In this document: positions 1 through 9,684 of the stretch, piece by piece | Numbering within the stretch: the first letter of the stretch is position 1 | Layout of the letters: the number at the start of each line of letters is the position of its first letter | Assembly: GCA_963782595.1 (NCBI GenBank) | Contig: CAWAKJ010000007.1 | Location: 744,001-808,000 of the forward strand | Source: JAMQPK01 sp963782595 | Lineage (GTDB): Bacteria > Acidobacteriota > Vicinamibacteria > Vicinamibacterales > JAMQPK01 | DNA: 64,000 nt | Reading direction: 5' to 3' | Translations under genes and position numbers: made by a program | Notes under the pieces: generated by a model | Seen by the model: only the letters and a program-made list of their open reading frames with translations | The model's database searches: none | What the model was told of the DNA's origin: nothing

Positions 1-1280
1 CCTTGCCGATGCTCGACGCCATGGTGCCGGCGTTCGGCGGCCTGAGCGCCGCCGCCGCAGCCGATCCGGCGGCTCGGCGTCGTCTACATTCCGATGGGCT
101 CGAACATCGCGGAATGGATGCCGAAGCAGGAAGGCCGCCTCACGGAGCTCTCGCCGACGCTCTCGCCGCTGATGCCGTTCCTGAAGCACCTGAACGGTGC
201 TCAGCAACCTCGAGCTGAAGAACGCGTATTCGTCCGGCAACCACGCCACGGCGAACTGCACGTTCCTGAGCGGCGTGCGCGCGAAGATGACCGAGGGCTC
301 CGACTACGAGATGGGGATTACGGTCGATCAGATCATCGCGCAGCAGCTCGGCAAGGAGACGGCACTGCCGTCGCTCGAGCTCGCGACCGACTTCAATTAC
401 GTGGTCGGCAACTGCGACAACGGGTTCAACTGCGTGTACATGAACACGCTGGCGTGGTCGGCGAAGACGACCCCGCTGCCGACCGAAGCGAACCCGCGCG
501 TCGTGTTCGAGCGGCTGTTCGGCGACGGCGGATCTGCCGCCGATCGCAAAGCCGAGCTGCGCAAGAACGGCAGCATTCTCGACTGGGTGACCGAGGACAT
601 GGCGCGTCTCGGCCGCCGCCTCGGGCCGTCCGACCGCACCCGTGTGGACGAATATCTCGACACGCTGCGCGAGGTCGAGCGCCGCATTCAGAAAGCCGAG
701 CAGCAGGACGGCGACGCGCTGCCCGTCGGTGCTGACGCGCCCGGTCGGCGTGCCCTCGGACTGGGAAGAACACGCGAAGCTGATGTTCGATCTGCAGGTG
801 CTCGCGCTGCAGGCCGATATCACGCGCGTCATCACGTTCCAGCTCGCGCGCGAGGTGAGCACACGGACCTATCCGCAGATTGGCGTGGCCGAGCCGCATC
901 ACGCGACGTCGCATCACCAGAACTCGCCGGAGAAGCTGGCGAAGCTGGCGAAGATCAACACGTATCACGTGTCGCTGTTCGCGTACCTGCTCGAGAAGCT
1001 GCAGGCGACGAAAGACGGCGACGGCACGCTGCTCGATCACTCGCTGTACCTGCTCGGCAGCGGTCTCGGCAATCCCGACGTGCACGATCACACGAACCTT
1101 CCGATTCTCGTGGCGGGTGGCGGTGCGCGGCATGAAGGGCGGGCGGCACATCAAGTACACGCAGGCGACGCCGCTCACCAACCTGCACGCCACGCTGCTC
1201 GACAAGGTGGGCTGCCGACCGAGCATTTCGCAGACAGCACGGGCAAGGTCGACGAGCTGCTCGAGCCGTTGTCGCTGTAG
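1..1280 (+). pseudogene. DUF1552 family protein, 5'-truncated by the window and frameshifted
   Basis: The reading frame starts before base 1. Joining pieces from all three frames gives one continuous DUF1552 protein: 'PMLDAMVPAF', 'RLGVVYIPMGSNIAEWMPK', 'LSNLELKNAYSSGNHATANC', 'VGVPSDWEEHAKLMFDLQ', 'MKGGRHIKYTQATPL', 'LPTEHFADSTGKVDELLEPL', then a stop. The frame changes near 65, 195, 737, 1125 and 1215. Four changes are +1 (often a doubled G, as at 196-197) and one is -1 (GGCCTG read as GGCTG). Protein similarity continues unbroken across every break, which is what consensus errors look like; true decay is less likely. DUF1552 proteins are normally Tat-exported proteins of unknown function that sit beside DUF1592/cytochrome-like genes in Acidobacteriota and Planctomycetota. 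The expected partner would lie upstream, outside the window. Confidence 0.8.
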
Positions 1281-1290
1281 GAGTTGACCG

Positions 1291-2771
1291 ATGATGCGGC
1301 TGAAATCCTTCACTGGCGTCGCGATTGCGGTGTTGCTCGGTCTGGGCGGCGTCACGATAGCGGCGCAGCGTGCCACGAACAACAACGCGGCTAACGCCGT
1401 CGAGCCGGACGGCACGACGCCACTGCACCGCGCCGTCCATCGCAACGACCTGAAAGCGGCTGATGGGCTCATCCGCGGCGGCGCCGATGTCAACGCGTCG
1501 AACAGGTACGGCGTGCCGCCTCTGTCACTCGCGGCGACCAACGGCAACGCGGCGATGCTCGAACTATTGCTGAAGGCCGGCGCCAACCCCAACGCGGCGC
1601 AGGCGGAGGGGGAGACGGTGCTCATGACAGCCGCGCGCACCGGAGTGGCCGCGGCGGTGAAGACGCTTGCTCGCCCATGGCGCCGACGTGAACGCGAAGG
1701 AAAGCTGGCGCGGGCAGACGGCCTTGATGTGGGCGGCGGCAGAAGGACATGCCGAAGCCGTACAAGTGCTGCTCGAGGCGGGTGCGCAGATTAATGCGCG
1801 ATCGAATGCCGGGTGGACGGCACTGCTCTTTGCGGCGCGAGAAGGACGAATTCCTGCAGTCAAGACGCTCGTCAGCGGCGGCGCCGACGTCAACGACGCG
1901 CTGCTCCCGCGGGGCGGCGGCCGCGGCCGTGGTGCGGGTGCCGGGGGTGGCGGCGGTGGCGCCAGGCCACCGACGCGCGGTTCGAGCGCGCTCGTCCTTG
2001 CGGTCGGCAGCGGGCACTTCGAGCTCGCGGCGGCACTGCTCGACGCGGGCGCCGATCCGAACGCGTCCGGGCAGGGATGGACGGCGCTTCATCACCTCAC
2101 CTGGATTCGCAAGCCGGGCACCGGCAGCAACGATCCGGCTCCCGACGGGTCGGGCAACATGGACAGCCTGACGCTGGTGAGGAAGTTGAAGGCGCATGGC
2201 GCCGACGTGAACGCGCGCGTGACTCGTCGTCCCAACGTCGGTGTGACGGCGTTGAACTTCATCGGCGCAACCCCGTTTTTCATGGCGGCGCGCGGCGGCG
2301 ATACAGAGCTGATGCGGCTGCTCGTCGAGCTTGGGGCCGATCCGCTGTTGCCGAACGAGGACGGAACCACGCCGTTGATGGTGGCCGCCGGAGTGGGCAC
2401 GCATTCGCCCGGCGAAGACGCCGGATCGCCGCCGGAGGCGCTCGAAGCGGTCAAGCTGGCGATTGAGCTGGGCGGCGACGTCAACGTCGATGGACAGGAA
2501 CGGCAACACCGCCATGCACGGCGCCGCGTTCAAGCAGTTGCCCGAGGTGGTCAAGTTGCTCGATGCCAAGGGCGCGAAGGTCGAGATCTGGAACAAGAAC
2601 AACGTGTCTGGCTGGACGCCGCTGCGGGTTGCCGTGGGTGTCCATCGCGGCATGAACTTCAGGTTCCACGTGCCGACGGCCGACGCCCTGCGCGACATCA
2701 TGGTCCGCAACCACGTCTCGACCGAGGTGGAACCGGAAACGGTGATCAGCGGCGCGACACCGACCAAGTAA
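1291..2771 (+). pseudogene. secreted ankyrin-repeat protein, two frameshifts
   Basis: The protein starts 10 nt after the DUF1552 stop with a signal peptide (MMRLKSFTGVAIAVLLGLGGVTIAAQ). About ten ankyrin units follow, with the usual 'G.TPLHRAV..ND...A..LI..GADVNA' pattern. A Gly/Arg-rich linker (about 1900-1970) separates the early and late repeats. The frame shifts +1 near 1668 (expected ACGCTGCTCGCC, seen with an extra T) and +1 near 2491, after which 'DRNGNTAMHGAAFKQLPEV' resumes. Both breaks fall inside repeats that read perfectly once one base is removed, so the gene is probably intact in the organism. The position just after DUF1552 suggests co-transcription. Ankyrin repeats mediate protein contacts; no enzymatic domain is visible. 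Confidence 0.8.
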
Positions 2772-2784
2772 GTTGCTTCACGTC

Positions 2785-2848
2785 AGGGCAGATGGCAGAT
2801 GGCAAAGGGCAGATGGTATTTTGCCCTCATCCATTTGCCCTCTGCCAT
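2785..2848. repeat. intergenic word-repeat hairpin (GGCAGATGGCA words)
   Basis: This spacer consists of shuffled copies of GGCAGATGG/GGCAAAGGG followed by their complements (TTGCCCTCATCCATTTGCCC). It could fold into an imperfect hairpin of about 25 bp just after the ankyrin gene. It may act as a terminator, but see the other loci of the same architecture. Confidence 0.6.
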
Positions 2849-2865
2849 GACAAGCGTCACTCCCT

Positions 2866-3114
2866 ATGCCCATTTACGAGTTCGAATGCCGGGACTGCCG
2901 GCATCGATTCGAGCAGCTGATCATCCACTCCACAACCGCTGAGTGCCCGTCGTGCCACGGACGGAATCTCGAACGGTTGATTTCGATGTTTGCCGTCGAT
3001 TCAGCGGGGACAAGAAGCTCTGCGCGCCGAGACGGCCAGCGGCGAAGCGGGCAATTGACGCGCGAGCGGAACGACGCCGAGATCGCGTACCACAAGAAGC
3101 ACGACGATCACTGA
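2866..3114 (+). CDS. FmdB-family zinc ribbon protein
   Basis: An 82-residue protein beginning MPIYEFECRDCRHRFEQL, with a second knuckle 'CPSCHGRNLERLIS'. The two CxxC pairs (C8/C11 and C27/C30) form the single zinc ribbon of the FmdB/CxxC_CxxC_SSSS family, which is usually 70-110 residues. The tail is charged and low in complexity, as is normal for the family. These are small cytoplasmic proteins of unknown role, sometimes thought regulatory. It stands alone between two word-repeat spacers. Confidence 0.85.
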   Translation: MPIYEFECRDCRHRFEQLIIHSTTAECPSCHGRNLERLISMFAVDSAGTRSSARRDGQRRSGQLTRERNDAEIAYHKKHDDH

Positions 3115-3209
3115 ATCTAGAATCTAAAATCTAGAATCTATAATCTACGGAGTGATCTCTGCGAAGATTCTAGTTTCTAGATTCTAGTTTTTTAGATTCT
3201 ATTTTCTAG
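3114..3209. repeat. intergenic word-repeat hairpin (ATTCTAG words)
   Basis: An A+T-richer spacer made of AATCTAG/ATTCTAG/TTTCTAG words in both orientations. It lies between the convergent FmdB gene and the diguanylate cyclase gene and runs into the latter's stop codon (3206-3208). The same words recur at 42268-42349. Confidence 0.75.
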
Positions 3210-4135
3210 CTCTCCACTACCCTGCCACCCACAATTCGGACGTTCACTTGGGCGATATGGGGATCCGGGCTGTCGGCGTACGTGCGCTTCGCCTCGTACA
3301 TCTTCTGATCGGCGAGGGCGACGAGCCGCCGGGCAATGTCGTAGGACGACCCGGGCGGCACTTCGACAGCCGGGTCGAATCGGTGTTCCTGTTCGACCGT
3401 CACGTCGCTGTCGCGGTGTGTCATCCGTTCGCGCTCCTCGCGCGAAGGCTGTTCGCAATAGACGAGCCCGATGCTGAGCCGCGGCGGCTGCTCGACGAAG
3501 CGCGGATCGAGCGATTCCCACGCAAACGAATCCACCAGTTCGGCGTCGCGCCCGGCGATGAGGCCCAGTTGTGTTTCCGTGACCAGGTTCCGGACGATGC
3601 GCAGAAATTCATCGCCGCCCCAGCGCACGCCGATGTCTCCCTCGCGATGCATGCGGAAGAGACGGCCGGTCGTACTGAGTACCAGGTCGCCAATCTCGTG
3701 GCCGTAGGCGTCGTTGTAGTGCTTGAACCGGTCGTGATCGACCATCTCGATGCCGAACCCGCGTCCGCGATGGTCTTCGCGAATCGTCGTCAGCAGGCGC
3801 TCTTCGCCCAGCTCGCGGCGATAGAGCAGCGTGCGCCCGTCGCGCCGCATGCGGTGCAGCAGCGCCTCGCGCTGTTCCAGCTCGACACCTTTCTGACGAA
3901 GCTCCTCCATGATGTGAAGGAACACCTGGTTCCAATCCTCGATCTTGTCGCCGATGGCCAGATCGAGCGTTTCGAACCCGGGCCGAATCAGATCGCGCTG
4001 TGCCGGCGCGAGCTTCAGCATGCGGTCGACGTAATCGAACAGATACCGTACCGATCCCGTCAGTTGCGCTTCGGTCGCCACCACTTCCGCCGGCAAGGGC
4101 GCTCCATCACGGAGGAGAGTCAGCTTCTGGTGCAC
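3206..4135 (-). CDS. GGDEF diguanylate cyclase
   Basis: A 309-residue cytoplasmic protein. The first ~110 residues are helical with a likely coiled coil and no recognised sensor domain. The cyclase domain follows: 'MVDHDRFKHYNDAYGHEIGD' (metal and substrate site, about 131-150), an intact GGDEF signature at 173-177, and 'ADQKMYEAKR' near the end. An RxxD inhibitory site (REGD, 164-167) sits exactly five residues before GGDEF, so product inhibition by c-di-GMP is expected. The stretch between GGDEF and the last helix is longer than usual. It is transcribed alone, with a 120-nt upstream gap to the next minus-strand gene. The input signal cannot be read from the sequence. Confidence 0.9.
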   Translation of the reverse strand: MHQKLTLLRDGAPLPAEVVATEAQLTGSVRYLFDYVDRMLKLAPAQRDLIRPGFETLDLAIGDKIEDWNQVFLHIMEELRQKGVELEQREALLHRMRRDGRTLLYRRELGEERLLTTIREDHRGRGFGIEMVDHDRFKHYNDAYGHEIGDLVLSTTGRLFRMHREGDIGVRWGGDEFLRIVRNLVTETQLGLIAGRDAELVDSFAWESLDPRFVEQPPRLSIGLVYCEQPSREERERMTHRDSDVTVEQEHRFDPAVEVPPGSSYDIARRLVALADQKMYEAKRTYADSPDPHIAQVNVRIVGGRVVES

Positions 4136-4255
4136 TTGGAGCTCTTACTTGGCGAAGTGAGCAACTTTCGTACCAAGCTCAGTGGTTAGGAAGGTAACTG
4201 GTTCACCTTCACAAGGTTGCGTATCTGTGTCGTATTACTGACATGCCGGGCTGCG

Positions 4256-5305
4256 TCAGCGCGACTCTGGCGTCGGGACGGCTCTTTCCACGATAGGAGG
4301 CTCGGGCCGTGGGATTGCGGCGCTGGCGATGTAACCGGCATGAGCAAGGCGACCCTGAAAGAGAGAGGTTTCAGAAGCCAGAAACACGAGTTTCAACCAC
4401 AACCGGGCGGCGAGATAGATCTGCCCGACGGCGAAGCCGAGCCACATCGCAAGGCCGGCCGATTCGGCGCCCGGCGCAATGAGTGCATAAGTGAGAAGTA
4501 CGCCAACGAATAACGCCGTGTTCAGGAGATACAGCGCCACGACGGGCCGTGCATTCCGCCTGACGAACCGAGCCGCGGCGATGAGCGCGCCGATCATGCT
4601 GTGGCGGTCTTCGACGACCGCGCGGACCTTCGCGTAGTCGAACACGACGTTCACGCCCAGAAGGAGTGCCCCGAATACCAGGTAGAACGCCAGCCGTGTG
4701 AAGAACGCAGTGCGCTCCACGGTCACGTCGCGTATCAAGACTTCATAGAGATCGTCGAACAACAGCGGGTGCACAACCGCGAACAGCACGTAGTAGGCAA
4801 TGGCGATGAACGGCGCCAGCCGGAGGAAGCGCGTGAAGTAGACGCCGCACGCGGCGAAGAATTCGTGGGTCCGCGTCGGGCGCGCGCGAGCGAAGCGGTC
4901 GAGGATCCCTCCAGAAAGAAACAGCCACAACAGCAGGTAAAGAGCTCCCGCCCACAGAATCGACGCCGGGCGTCTCTGGCCATCTGCCAGCAAGCTGATG
5001 TTGTCGAGTGCGGAGGCGAAACCGATAATCGTGGTCTGGAAGGTCTGTCCCAGCGGGCCGGCTTGCCGGATGAACTCGGACCACCATTGCACGTTGACGC
5101 CGCGCGCCACTTGCGCAGAGACCATGCTGTTGCCGAGATGCGAGGCGAGGGCCCGCCGCATCATCAGCGAGAAGGGGAGCGCCGTCAGGAACGTCACGCC
5201 GAACACGCACACGAGAATGACGGGCGCGCGATTCACGAGACCAATCCCCGCAGCCAGGGCCGCAGCGGCCCCCATCCGACTATCCTTTTCCCTCTGCTCT
5301 GTCAT
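4256..5305 (-). CDS. six-span integral membrane protein of unknown function
   Basis: A 349-residue protein with about six hydrophobic helices (for example APVILVCVFGVTFLTALPF and PASILWAGALYLLLWLFL) and a short charged C-terminus. I do not recognise the family. The gene begins 3 nt after the M1 peptidase stop (5309), so the two are one transcript with the peptidase first. A role in membrane organisation or transport is possible, but no motif supports one. Confidence 0.75.
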   Translation of the reverse strand: MTEQREKDSRMGAAAALAAGIGLVNRAPVILVCVFGVTFLTALPFSLMMRRALASHLGNSMVSAQVARGVNVQWWSEFIRQAGPLGQTFQTTIIGFASALDNISLLADGQRRPASILWAGALYLLLWLFLSGGILDRFARARPTRTHEFFAACGVYFTRFLRLAPFIAIAYYVLFAVVHPLLFDDLYEVLIRDVTVERTAFFTRLAFYLVFGALLLGVNVVFDYAKVRAVVEDRHSMIGALIAAARFVRRNARPVVALYLLNTALFVGVLLTYALIAPGAESAGLAMWLGFAVGQIYLAARLWLKLVFLASETSLFQGRLAHAGYIASAAIPRPEPPIVERAVPTPESR

Positions 5306-5308
5306 GGA

Positions 5309-7243
5309 TTAGACGAAGAACGCCCACGTGAGCATCTGATCCTGCAGCCAGATCATCCAGGTGGCCGCCCATTTGGTCGCGGCACGTCCGGCTTGCGGCT
5401 CGGTTGTATAACTGTTGTTCGTGAAGTTGGTGTCGACCAGGAGAATCTGGTCGGGATCGACTTGTGCCGCCGCCGCGCGGCTTCCGTGCTCAACGGTCAC
5501 GCGATGCCAGCGGCCGCCGCCGTCCCACGCAAAGCGGCGCTGCTCGCCGTTGGCGAGCGTCACGAGGATGGTCACGGGGAAGATACCGTCGCCGTGACGC
5601 CGCACGACGATCTCGCTCGCGAACGTGCCGTCATCGAGCGCGGTGCTGGTGACGCTTTCGACGCCGTAGTCGAAGACGGCCGATCCGCGATACACCTGAT
5701 CGAAAAACGGTGTGAGATCTCTCCGGCTGACTTCGTTGAGCACCTGAAACAGATCGCCCGGACGCGGGTGCTTGAACCGCCACCGCTCGAAGAAGATGGC
5801 GAGCGCCTGTTGCATCGTCGTCCAGCCGAGCGCCCGTTCGAGAGTGTGCAGCCACAGCGCCGGCTTTGCGTACGTCATTGGACCCGACGAGCGCGGCCAG
5901 TACCGGAACGATGGTGTGGAGGGGATGTCGACGGTGGGGTCACCGCTGTAGTCCTCACGGAACTCGCCGAACATCACCCGGTCCCATCGCACGTCGTCCA
6001 GCACCCAGGGCACGAAGCCGCCGAAGAAGCGCCGCACCTGACGTCCGTCGGGGAATTCCTCGGCCATGGCGCGCGCGTTCGCGAACTGATTGATGCCCTC
6101 GTCCATCCACGCATCTTCGAATTCGTTGGTGGCAACCAGGCCGTACCACCACTGATGGCCGGTTTCGTGAATCAGCGTGTCTTCGAGAAACGTATCGCGG
6201 CGCGGCATCAGCCAGGAGGTGCCCACTGTGAAGAGCGTGGGGTATTCCATGCCGCTCGTCGCGCTCCTCCAGACCGGATCGACGATGGTGAGATGGCCGT
6301 AGGGATAGGCGCCGAACATTTCCCCATACTGGCGCAATGCGGCACGCGTGCCTTCGAAATGCCGCGCGGCCTGAGCCAGGTGTCCCGGTTGAATCAGCAG
6401 TCGCATATCCACAGGCGCGAGGCCGGGATGTTCGAACTTCTCACGGCGCTCGATGAAATCCGGGCTCGTGGTCCAGGCGAAATCGTGCACGTCTTCCTGG
6501 AAGTAGCGGTGTGTCGTTGTGCCGTCCGGATTGTCGGTGCGCTCGCGCTCGCGGCCGGTTGCCCCCAATAACCAGCCGCGCGGCACCGTCATGCGCACGT
6601 CATAGACGCCGAAGTCCGAAAAGAATTCCGTTCCGACATGAAATTGATGGCAGTTCCAGCTGCCGGAAGGGTCCAGCACGCCGATCTTCGGGAACCACTG
6701 CCCGAGAAAGAAGTAGTTGCCGATGGCTCCGGTGCGCGCGAAGGGTCTTGGGATCTTTGCGGTGAAGACGATATCAACCGTGAGTGTCTGCCCGGGACCG
6801 ACGGGCGCCGGCAGCGTGACCGCCATCACCGTCCGGTCGTCTTCGTTGCCGTCATCGGGCGCGATGAAGCGCATCGCCTGCGTCAAATCAACCGGGGCCA
6901 TCTCCGCTCCCGAGACCTTCAGACTCGATATATCAATGGCCCCCAACTCGTCTGCACGCCGCGCGCCGGCATATCTCCACCAGGCGGTAAGCCGGTGCTC
7001 GCGTCTCCATGTGGAATCGGTATTCCGCCAGGCGTTGTAGTACAGGTGAAACTGCAGCTCGCCTGTCGGGACGCTCGTGATGTTCGTCCAGACAAGCGTC
7101 TGCCGCGCTGCAAGCGTGCGCGTCCGCGTGTCCAGGCGCACATCGATCGTGTAGTTCGCATTGCGCGGCGAGGGCGTCTGCGCCGCCGCTGAGACGATGC
7201 TCGCGAACGAAGTCACGAGTACGAGACACACGCGCGGAATCAC
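5309..7243 (-). CDS. M1 family zinc metallopeptidase (aminopeptidase N-like), secreted
   Basis: A 644-residue protein with a signal peptide (MIPRVCLVLVTSFASIVSAAAQ). The N-terminal beta-sheet domain is followed by a thermolysin-like catalytic domain: 'SGMEYPTLF' (the GxMEN-type substrate loop, about 330-338), then HETGH at 359-363 and the third zinc ligand E382 in 'WMDEGINQF', giving HExxH-18-E. The family removes N-terminal residues from peptides; this copy should act outside the cytoplasm. It is shorter than E. coli PepN because it lacks the long C-terminal helical domain, as is common in secreted acidobacterial M1 proteins. It is the first gene of a two-gene minus-strand operon. Confidence 0.92.
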   Translation of the reverse strand: MIPRVCLVLVTSFASIVSAAAQTPSPRNANYTIDVRLDTRTRTLAARQTLVWTNITSVPTGELQFHLYYNAWRNTDSTWRREHRLTAWWRYAGARRADELGAIDISSLKVSGAEMAPVDLTQAMRFIAPDDGNEDDRTVMAVTLPAPVGPGQTLTVDIVFTAKIPRPFARTGAIGNYFFLGQWFPKIGVLDPSGSWNCHQFHVGTEFFSDFGVYDVRMTVPRGWLLGATGRERERTDNPDGTTTHRYFQEDVHDFAWTTSPDFIERREKFEHPGLAPVDMRLLIQPGHLAQAARHFEGTRAALRQYGEMFGAYPYGHLTIVDPVWRSATSGMEYPTLFTVGTSWLMPRRDTFLEDTLIHETGHQWWYGLVATNEFEDAWMDEGINQFANARAMAEEFPDGRQVRRFFGGFVPWVLDDVRWDRVMFGEFREDYSGDPTVDIPSTPSFRYWPRSSGPMTYAKPALWLHTLERALGWTTMQQALAIFFERWRFKHPRPGDLFQVLNEVSRRDLTPFFDQVYRGSAVFDYGVESVTSTALDDGTFASEIVVRRHGDGIFPVTILVTLANGEQRRFAWDGGGRWHRVTVEHGSRAAAAQVDPDQILLVDTNFTNNSYTTEPQAGRAATKWAATWMIWLQDQMLTWAFFV

Positions 7244-7318
7244 GCCAGAATCCTACACTAATCCCCAAGGGCACCTAACGCACCCAGCGCACCCAACCTC
7301 GTGTCCTATACTGATTTC

Positions 7319-8317
7319 ATGGTGCGCGTTCTTCTCTACGGTCTGGGGCCGATCGGTGTAATGGTGGCGCGACAGCTCGGCTCTCGTGACGGCTTTCGAA
7401 TCGTCGGGGCCGTCGATGTCGATCCCGCGAAAGTCGGCCGCGACGCGGGCGAGGTCGCCGGGCTCCCGCGCAAGCTTCGGGTGAAAGTCGATCCGGACGC
7501 GCGGAGCGCGATCAAGAAGACCAGGCCCGACGTCGTGGTGTTGTGCACGTCTTCCTCGGTGCGCGCGGTGCTGCCGCAAATCGAAGGAGTGCTCCAGGCG
7601 AAGGTGCCCATCGTGACGACGACCGAGGAGCTGAGCTTCCCGGTCAAGCGCAACGCGGCGGTCGCCAGAAAGATCGACTTGCTGGCGAAGAAGGCGAAAG
7701 TGGCCGTGCTGTCGACCGGCGTGAACCCCGGGTTTGTGATGGATGCTCTGCCAATCACGCTGACCGTGGCGTGCGAGCGCATCGAATCGGTTGCGGTAGC
7801 CCGGATTCAGGATGCGCGCACGAGGCGGCTGCCTTTTCAGCAGAAGATCGGTGCCGGACTCACCCGCGAGCAGTTTCAGCGCGAGGTGGAACGCGGGTCG
7901 ATTCGCCATGTCGGACTGGCCGAGTCGATTTCGATGATTGCTGCGGCCCTGGGGTGGCGTCTCGATCGGATCACCGACGAAGTAAAGCCCAGGATCGCGG
8001 AGGCGACCGTCGCCAGCGACTTCTTTGCGGTCGATGCGGGTTATGTCAGCGGCATCATTCAGGACGGCATCGGATACCGCCACGGGACTCCGGTCATCAC
8101 GATGCACATGGAGGCATATCTTGGCGCACCCGAATCCTACGACGAGGTGAAAGTGCATGGTGTCCCGAACTTGACGCTCAGAATTCCCGGCGGCGTGCCC
8201 GGCGACATCGCGACGGCGTCCATCGTCGTCAATTCGATACCCAAAGTGCTGTCCGCGCGCCCTGGCCTGCAAACGATGAAAGACCTGCCGGTTCCGTCGT
8301 TCTACGGCGGCCGCTAG
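7319..8317 (+). CDS. DapB/Ord-like NAD(P)-dependent dehydrogenase
   Basis: A protein of about 332 residues starting MVRVLLYGLGPIG, with the Rossmann glycine loop GLGPIG at 8-13. The second domain carries 'STGVNPGFVMDALPITLT' and 'ARIQDARTRRLPFQQKIGAG', typical of the 2,4-diaminopentanoate dehydrogenase / dihydrodipicolinate reductase N-terminal family. The substrate is therefore probably an amino or imino acid, but which one cannot be told. I chose the ATG at 7319 because the Rossmann strand begins there; an upstream in-frame start at 7301 adds only MSYTDF. A TATACT box lies just before the start, so the leader may be very short. Divergent from the M1 peptidase operon. Confidence 0.8.
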   Translation: MVRVLLYGLGPIGVMVARQLGSRDGFRIVGAVDVDPAKVGRDAGEVAGLPRKLRVKVDPDARSAIKKTRPDVVVLCTSSSVRAVLPQIEGVLQAKVPIVTTTEELSFPVKRNAAVARKIDLLAKKAKVAVLSTGVNPGFVMDALPITLTVACERIESVAVARIQDARTRRLPFQQKIGAGLTREQFQREVERGSIRHVGLAESISMIAAALGWRLDRITDEVKPRIAEATVASDFFAVDAGYVSGIIQDGIGYRHGTPVITMHMEAYLGAPESYDEVKVHGVPNLTLRIPGGVPGDIATASIVVNSIPKVLSARPGLQTMKDLPVPSFYGGR

Positions 8318-8327
8318 GGCTCGATCC

Positions 8328-8406
8328 TCGTCAGGGCAGATGGCAGAGGGCTGATGGCAGAGAGCTCTCCAATCTCCCAATCTTCCAGTCTCCCAATCTG
8401 CGAATA
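8328..8406. repeat. intergenic word repeats (GGCAGATGG and CCAATCTCCCAATCT words)
   Basis: The first half repeats GGCAGATGGCAGAGGG-type words, as at 2785. The second half repeats TCTCCAATCTCCCAATCT and ends CAATCTGCGAAT, the complement of the CGCAGATTG word found at 27.6, 32.0, 33.5 and 51.2 kb. It fills the whole spacer between two co-directional genes. Confidence 0.6.
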
Positions 8407-8413
8407 GTGACTC

Positions 8414-8419
8414 TATAAT
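8414..8419 (+). promoter_or_regulatory. -10 box before the Tat-exported PLP protein gene
   Basis: A consensus TATAAT lies 39 nt before the ATG at 8458. No convincing -35 is seen 16-18 nt upstream because that stretch is word repeat. The gene has a strong GAGGGAG ribosome site. Confidence 0.4.
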
Positions 8420-8457
8420 TAAGCCTCACCCAACCTGTTCTACGATTGCGAGGGAGT

Positions 8458-9684
8458 ATGAGCAGACCTTCCCGCCGTGATTTCCTGACGACCGCCGCCG
8501 GCACGAGCGCCGCCGCCACCTTCTGGGTGCCCAAGAAGGTTCACGGGTACAGCAGGGCCCACGTCATCGATGCCAAGGGCAGCCGCGGTGTCTCGAAGTG
8601 GGAGCTCGACACCCCTGCACTGGTACTCGACCTCGACAAGCTCGAGCAGAACATCGCCGCCATGCGGGCGAGTCTCTCGGCTACGAAGGTCGGTGCGCGG
8701 CCACACGCGAAGACGCACAAGTCTGCCGACATCGCCAAAATGCAGATAGCGGCCGGCGCCGTCGGCATCTGCACAGCCAAGTTGAGCGAGGCCGAAGCGC
8801 TCTTCGCCGAAGGTGTGCAGAAGATCTGCATGACGACGGCGAATCTCAGCAAGGCGAAGATTCAGCGGGCGATGAATCTGCGCAAGAAGAATCGCGAGTT
8901 CATTCAGGCGGTCGACTACGCGCCGAACGCCCGCGACCTTTCCGATGCCGCCAAAGCCGCCGGCGTCACGGCCGATGTCGTGGTGGACGTGGCGGTGGGG
9001 ACGCGCAGCGGTGTACCTGCCGGCGATCTGGCGCTGGAGCTCGCCCAGCTCGTCGACAAGCTGCCCAACCTGAAGTTCCGCGGCATGCTGGCCTACGACG
9101 GCGGCGCGCAGCACATCAAGGGCTACAAAGTGCGCCACGACCAGTCGCTCGCGCGTTACGCAGACGCGGTCAAGACCTTCGAGCGGATGAAGGCGTCCGG
9201 CTTGAACATGGAAATCTTCAGTGGCGGCGGCACCGGCACCTACAACATCATGACGGAGGTGCCGGGCTTTACCGACGTGCAGGTCGGCAGCTACGTGTTC
9301 ATGGACACGCAGTATCTCGAGATCGGCAACGAGAAAAGCGACATCTTCACCGACTTCGCCCCTTCGTTGACCGTCATGACGACGATTGTGAACACGTACT
9401 TCCCGAAGCGTATGACGACCGACGCGGGCACCAAGGCGCTGACGCTGAACAAGCCCGATCCGATTGTGATTGGCGAGCCCAAGTTCCGCTACACTGCCGG
9501 GTCCGACGAGTTCGGCTCGATTCAATATGACGAGGCCAGCAAGACATACAAGGTGGGCGATAAGCTGGAGCTCATCGTTCCGCACTGCGATCCGGTCGTG
9601 AACGAATACGACGTGTTCTACGGAGTGCGAAAGGACCGAGTCGAGGCAGTATGGCCGGTTACCGCGCGCGGCAAATCGCAGTAG
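8458..9684 (+). CDS. Tat-exported D-threonine aldolase / alanine racemase-fold PLP protein
   Basis: A 408-residue protein starting MSRPSRRDFLTTAAGTSAAA, a twin-arginine signal. 'DTPALVLDLDKLEQNIAAM...RPHAKTHKSADIAKMQI' is the N-terminal TIM-barrel of the alanine racemase/D-threonine aldolase family, with the PLP lysine expected in 'HAKTHK'. 'FSGGGTGTYNIM' is the phosphate loop. The C-terminal domain ends '..VPHCDPVVNEYDVFYGVR', matching the HCD metal-site pattern of D-threonine aldolase-like proteins. It probably acts on a D-beta-hydroxy amino acid in the periplasm. The ATG at 8458 follows GAGGGAG; an upstream TTG at 8446 is less likely. Its 3' end overlaps the next gene by 34 nt. Confidence 0.85.
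   Translation: MSRPSRRDFLTTAAGTSAAATFWVPKKVHGYSRAHVIDAKGSRGVSKWELDTPALVLDLDKLEQNIAAMRASLSATKVGARPHAKTHKSADIAKMQIAAGAVGICTAKLSEAEALFAEGVQKICMTTANLSKAKIQRAMNLRKKNREFIQAVDYAPNARDLSDAAKAAGVTADVVVDVAVGTRSGVPAGDLALELAQLVDKLPNLKFRGMLAYDGGAQHIKGYKVRHDQSLARYADAVKTFERMKASGLNMEIFSGGGTGTYNIMTEVPGFTDVQVGSYVFMDTQYLEIGNEKSDIFTDFAPSLTVMTTIVNTYFPKRMTTDAGTKALTLNKPDPIVIGEPKFRYTAGSDEFGSIQYDEASKTYKVGDKLELIVPHCDPVVNEYDVFYGVRKDRVEAVWPVTARGKSQ

Noticed and set aside
4601..6571. 656-codon plus-strand open frame
   Set aside because: Low-complexity Arg/Glu/His-rich translation with no homology, antisense to the M1 peptidase and the membrane protein; typical of GC-rich shadow frames.
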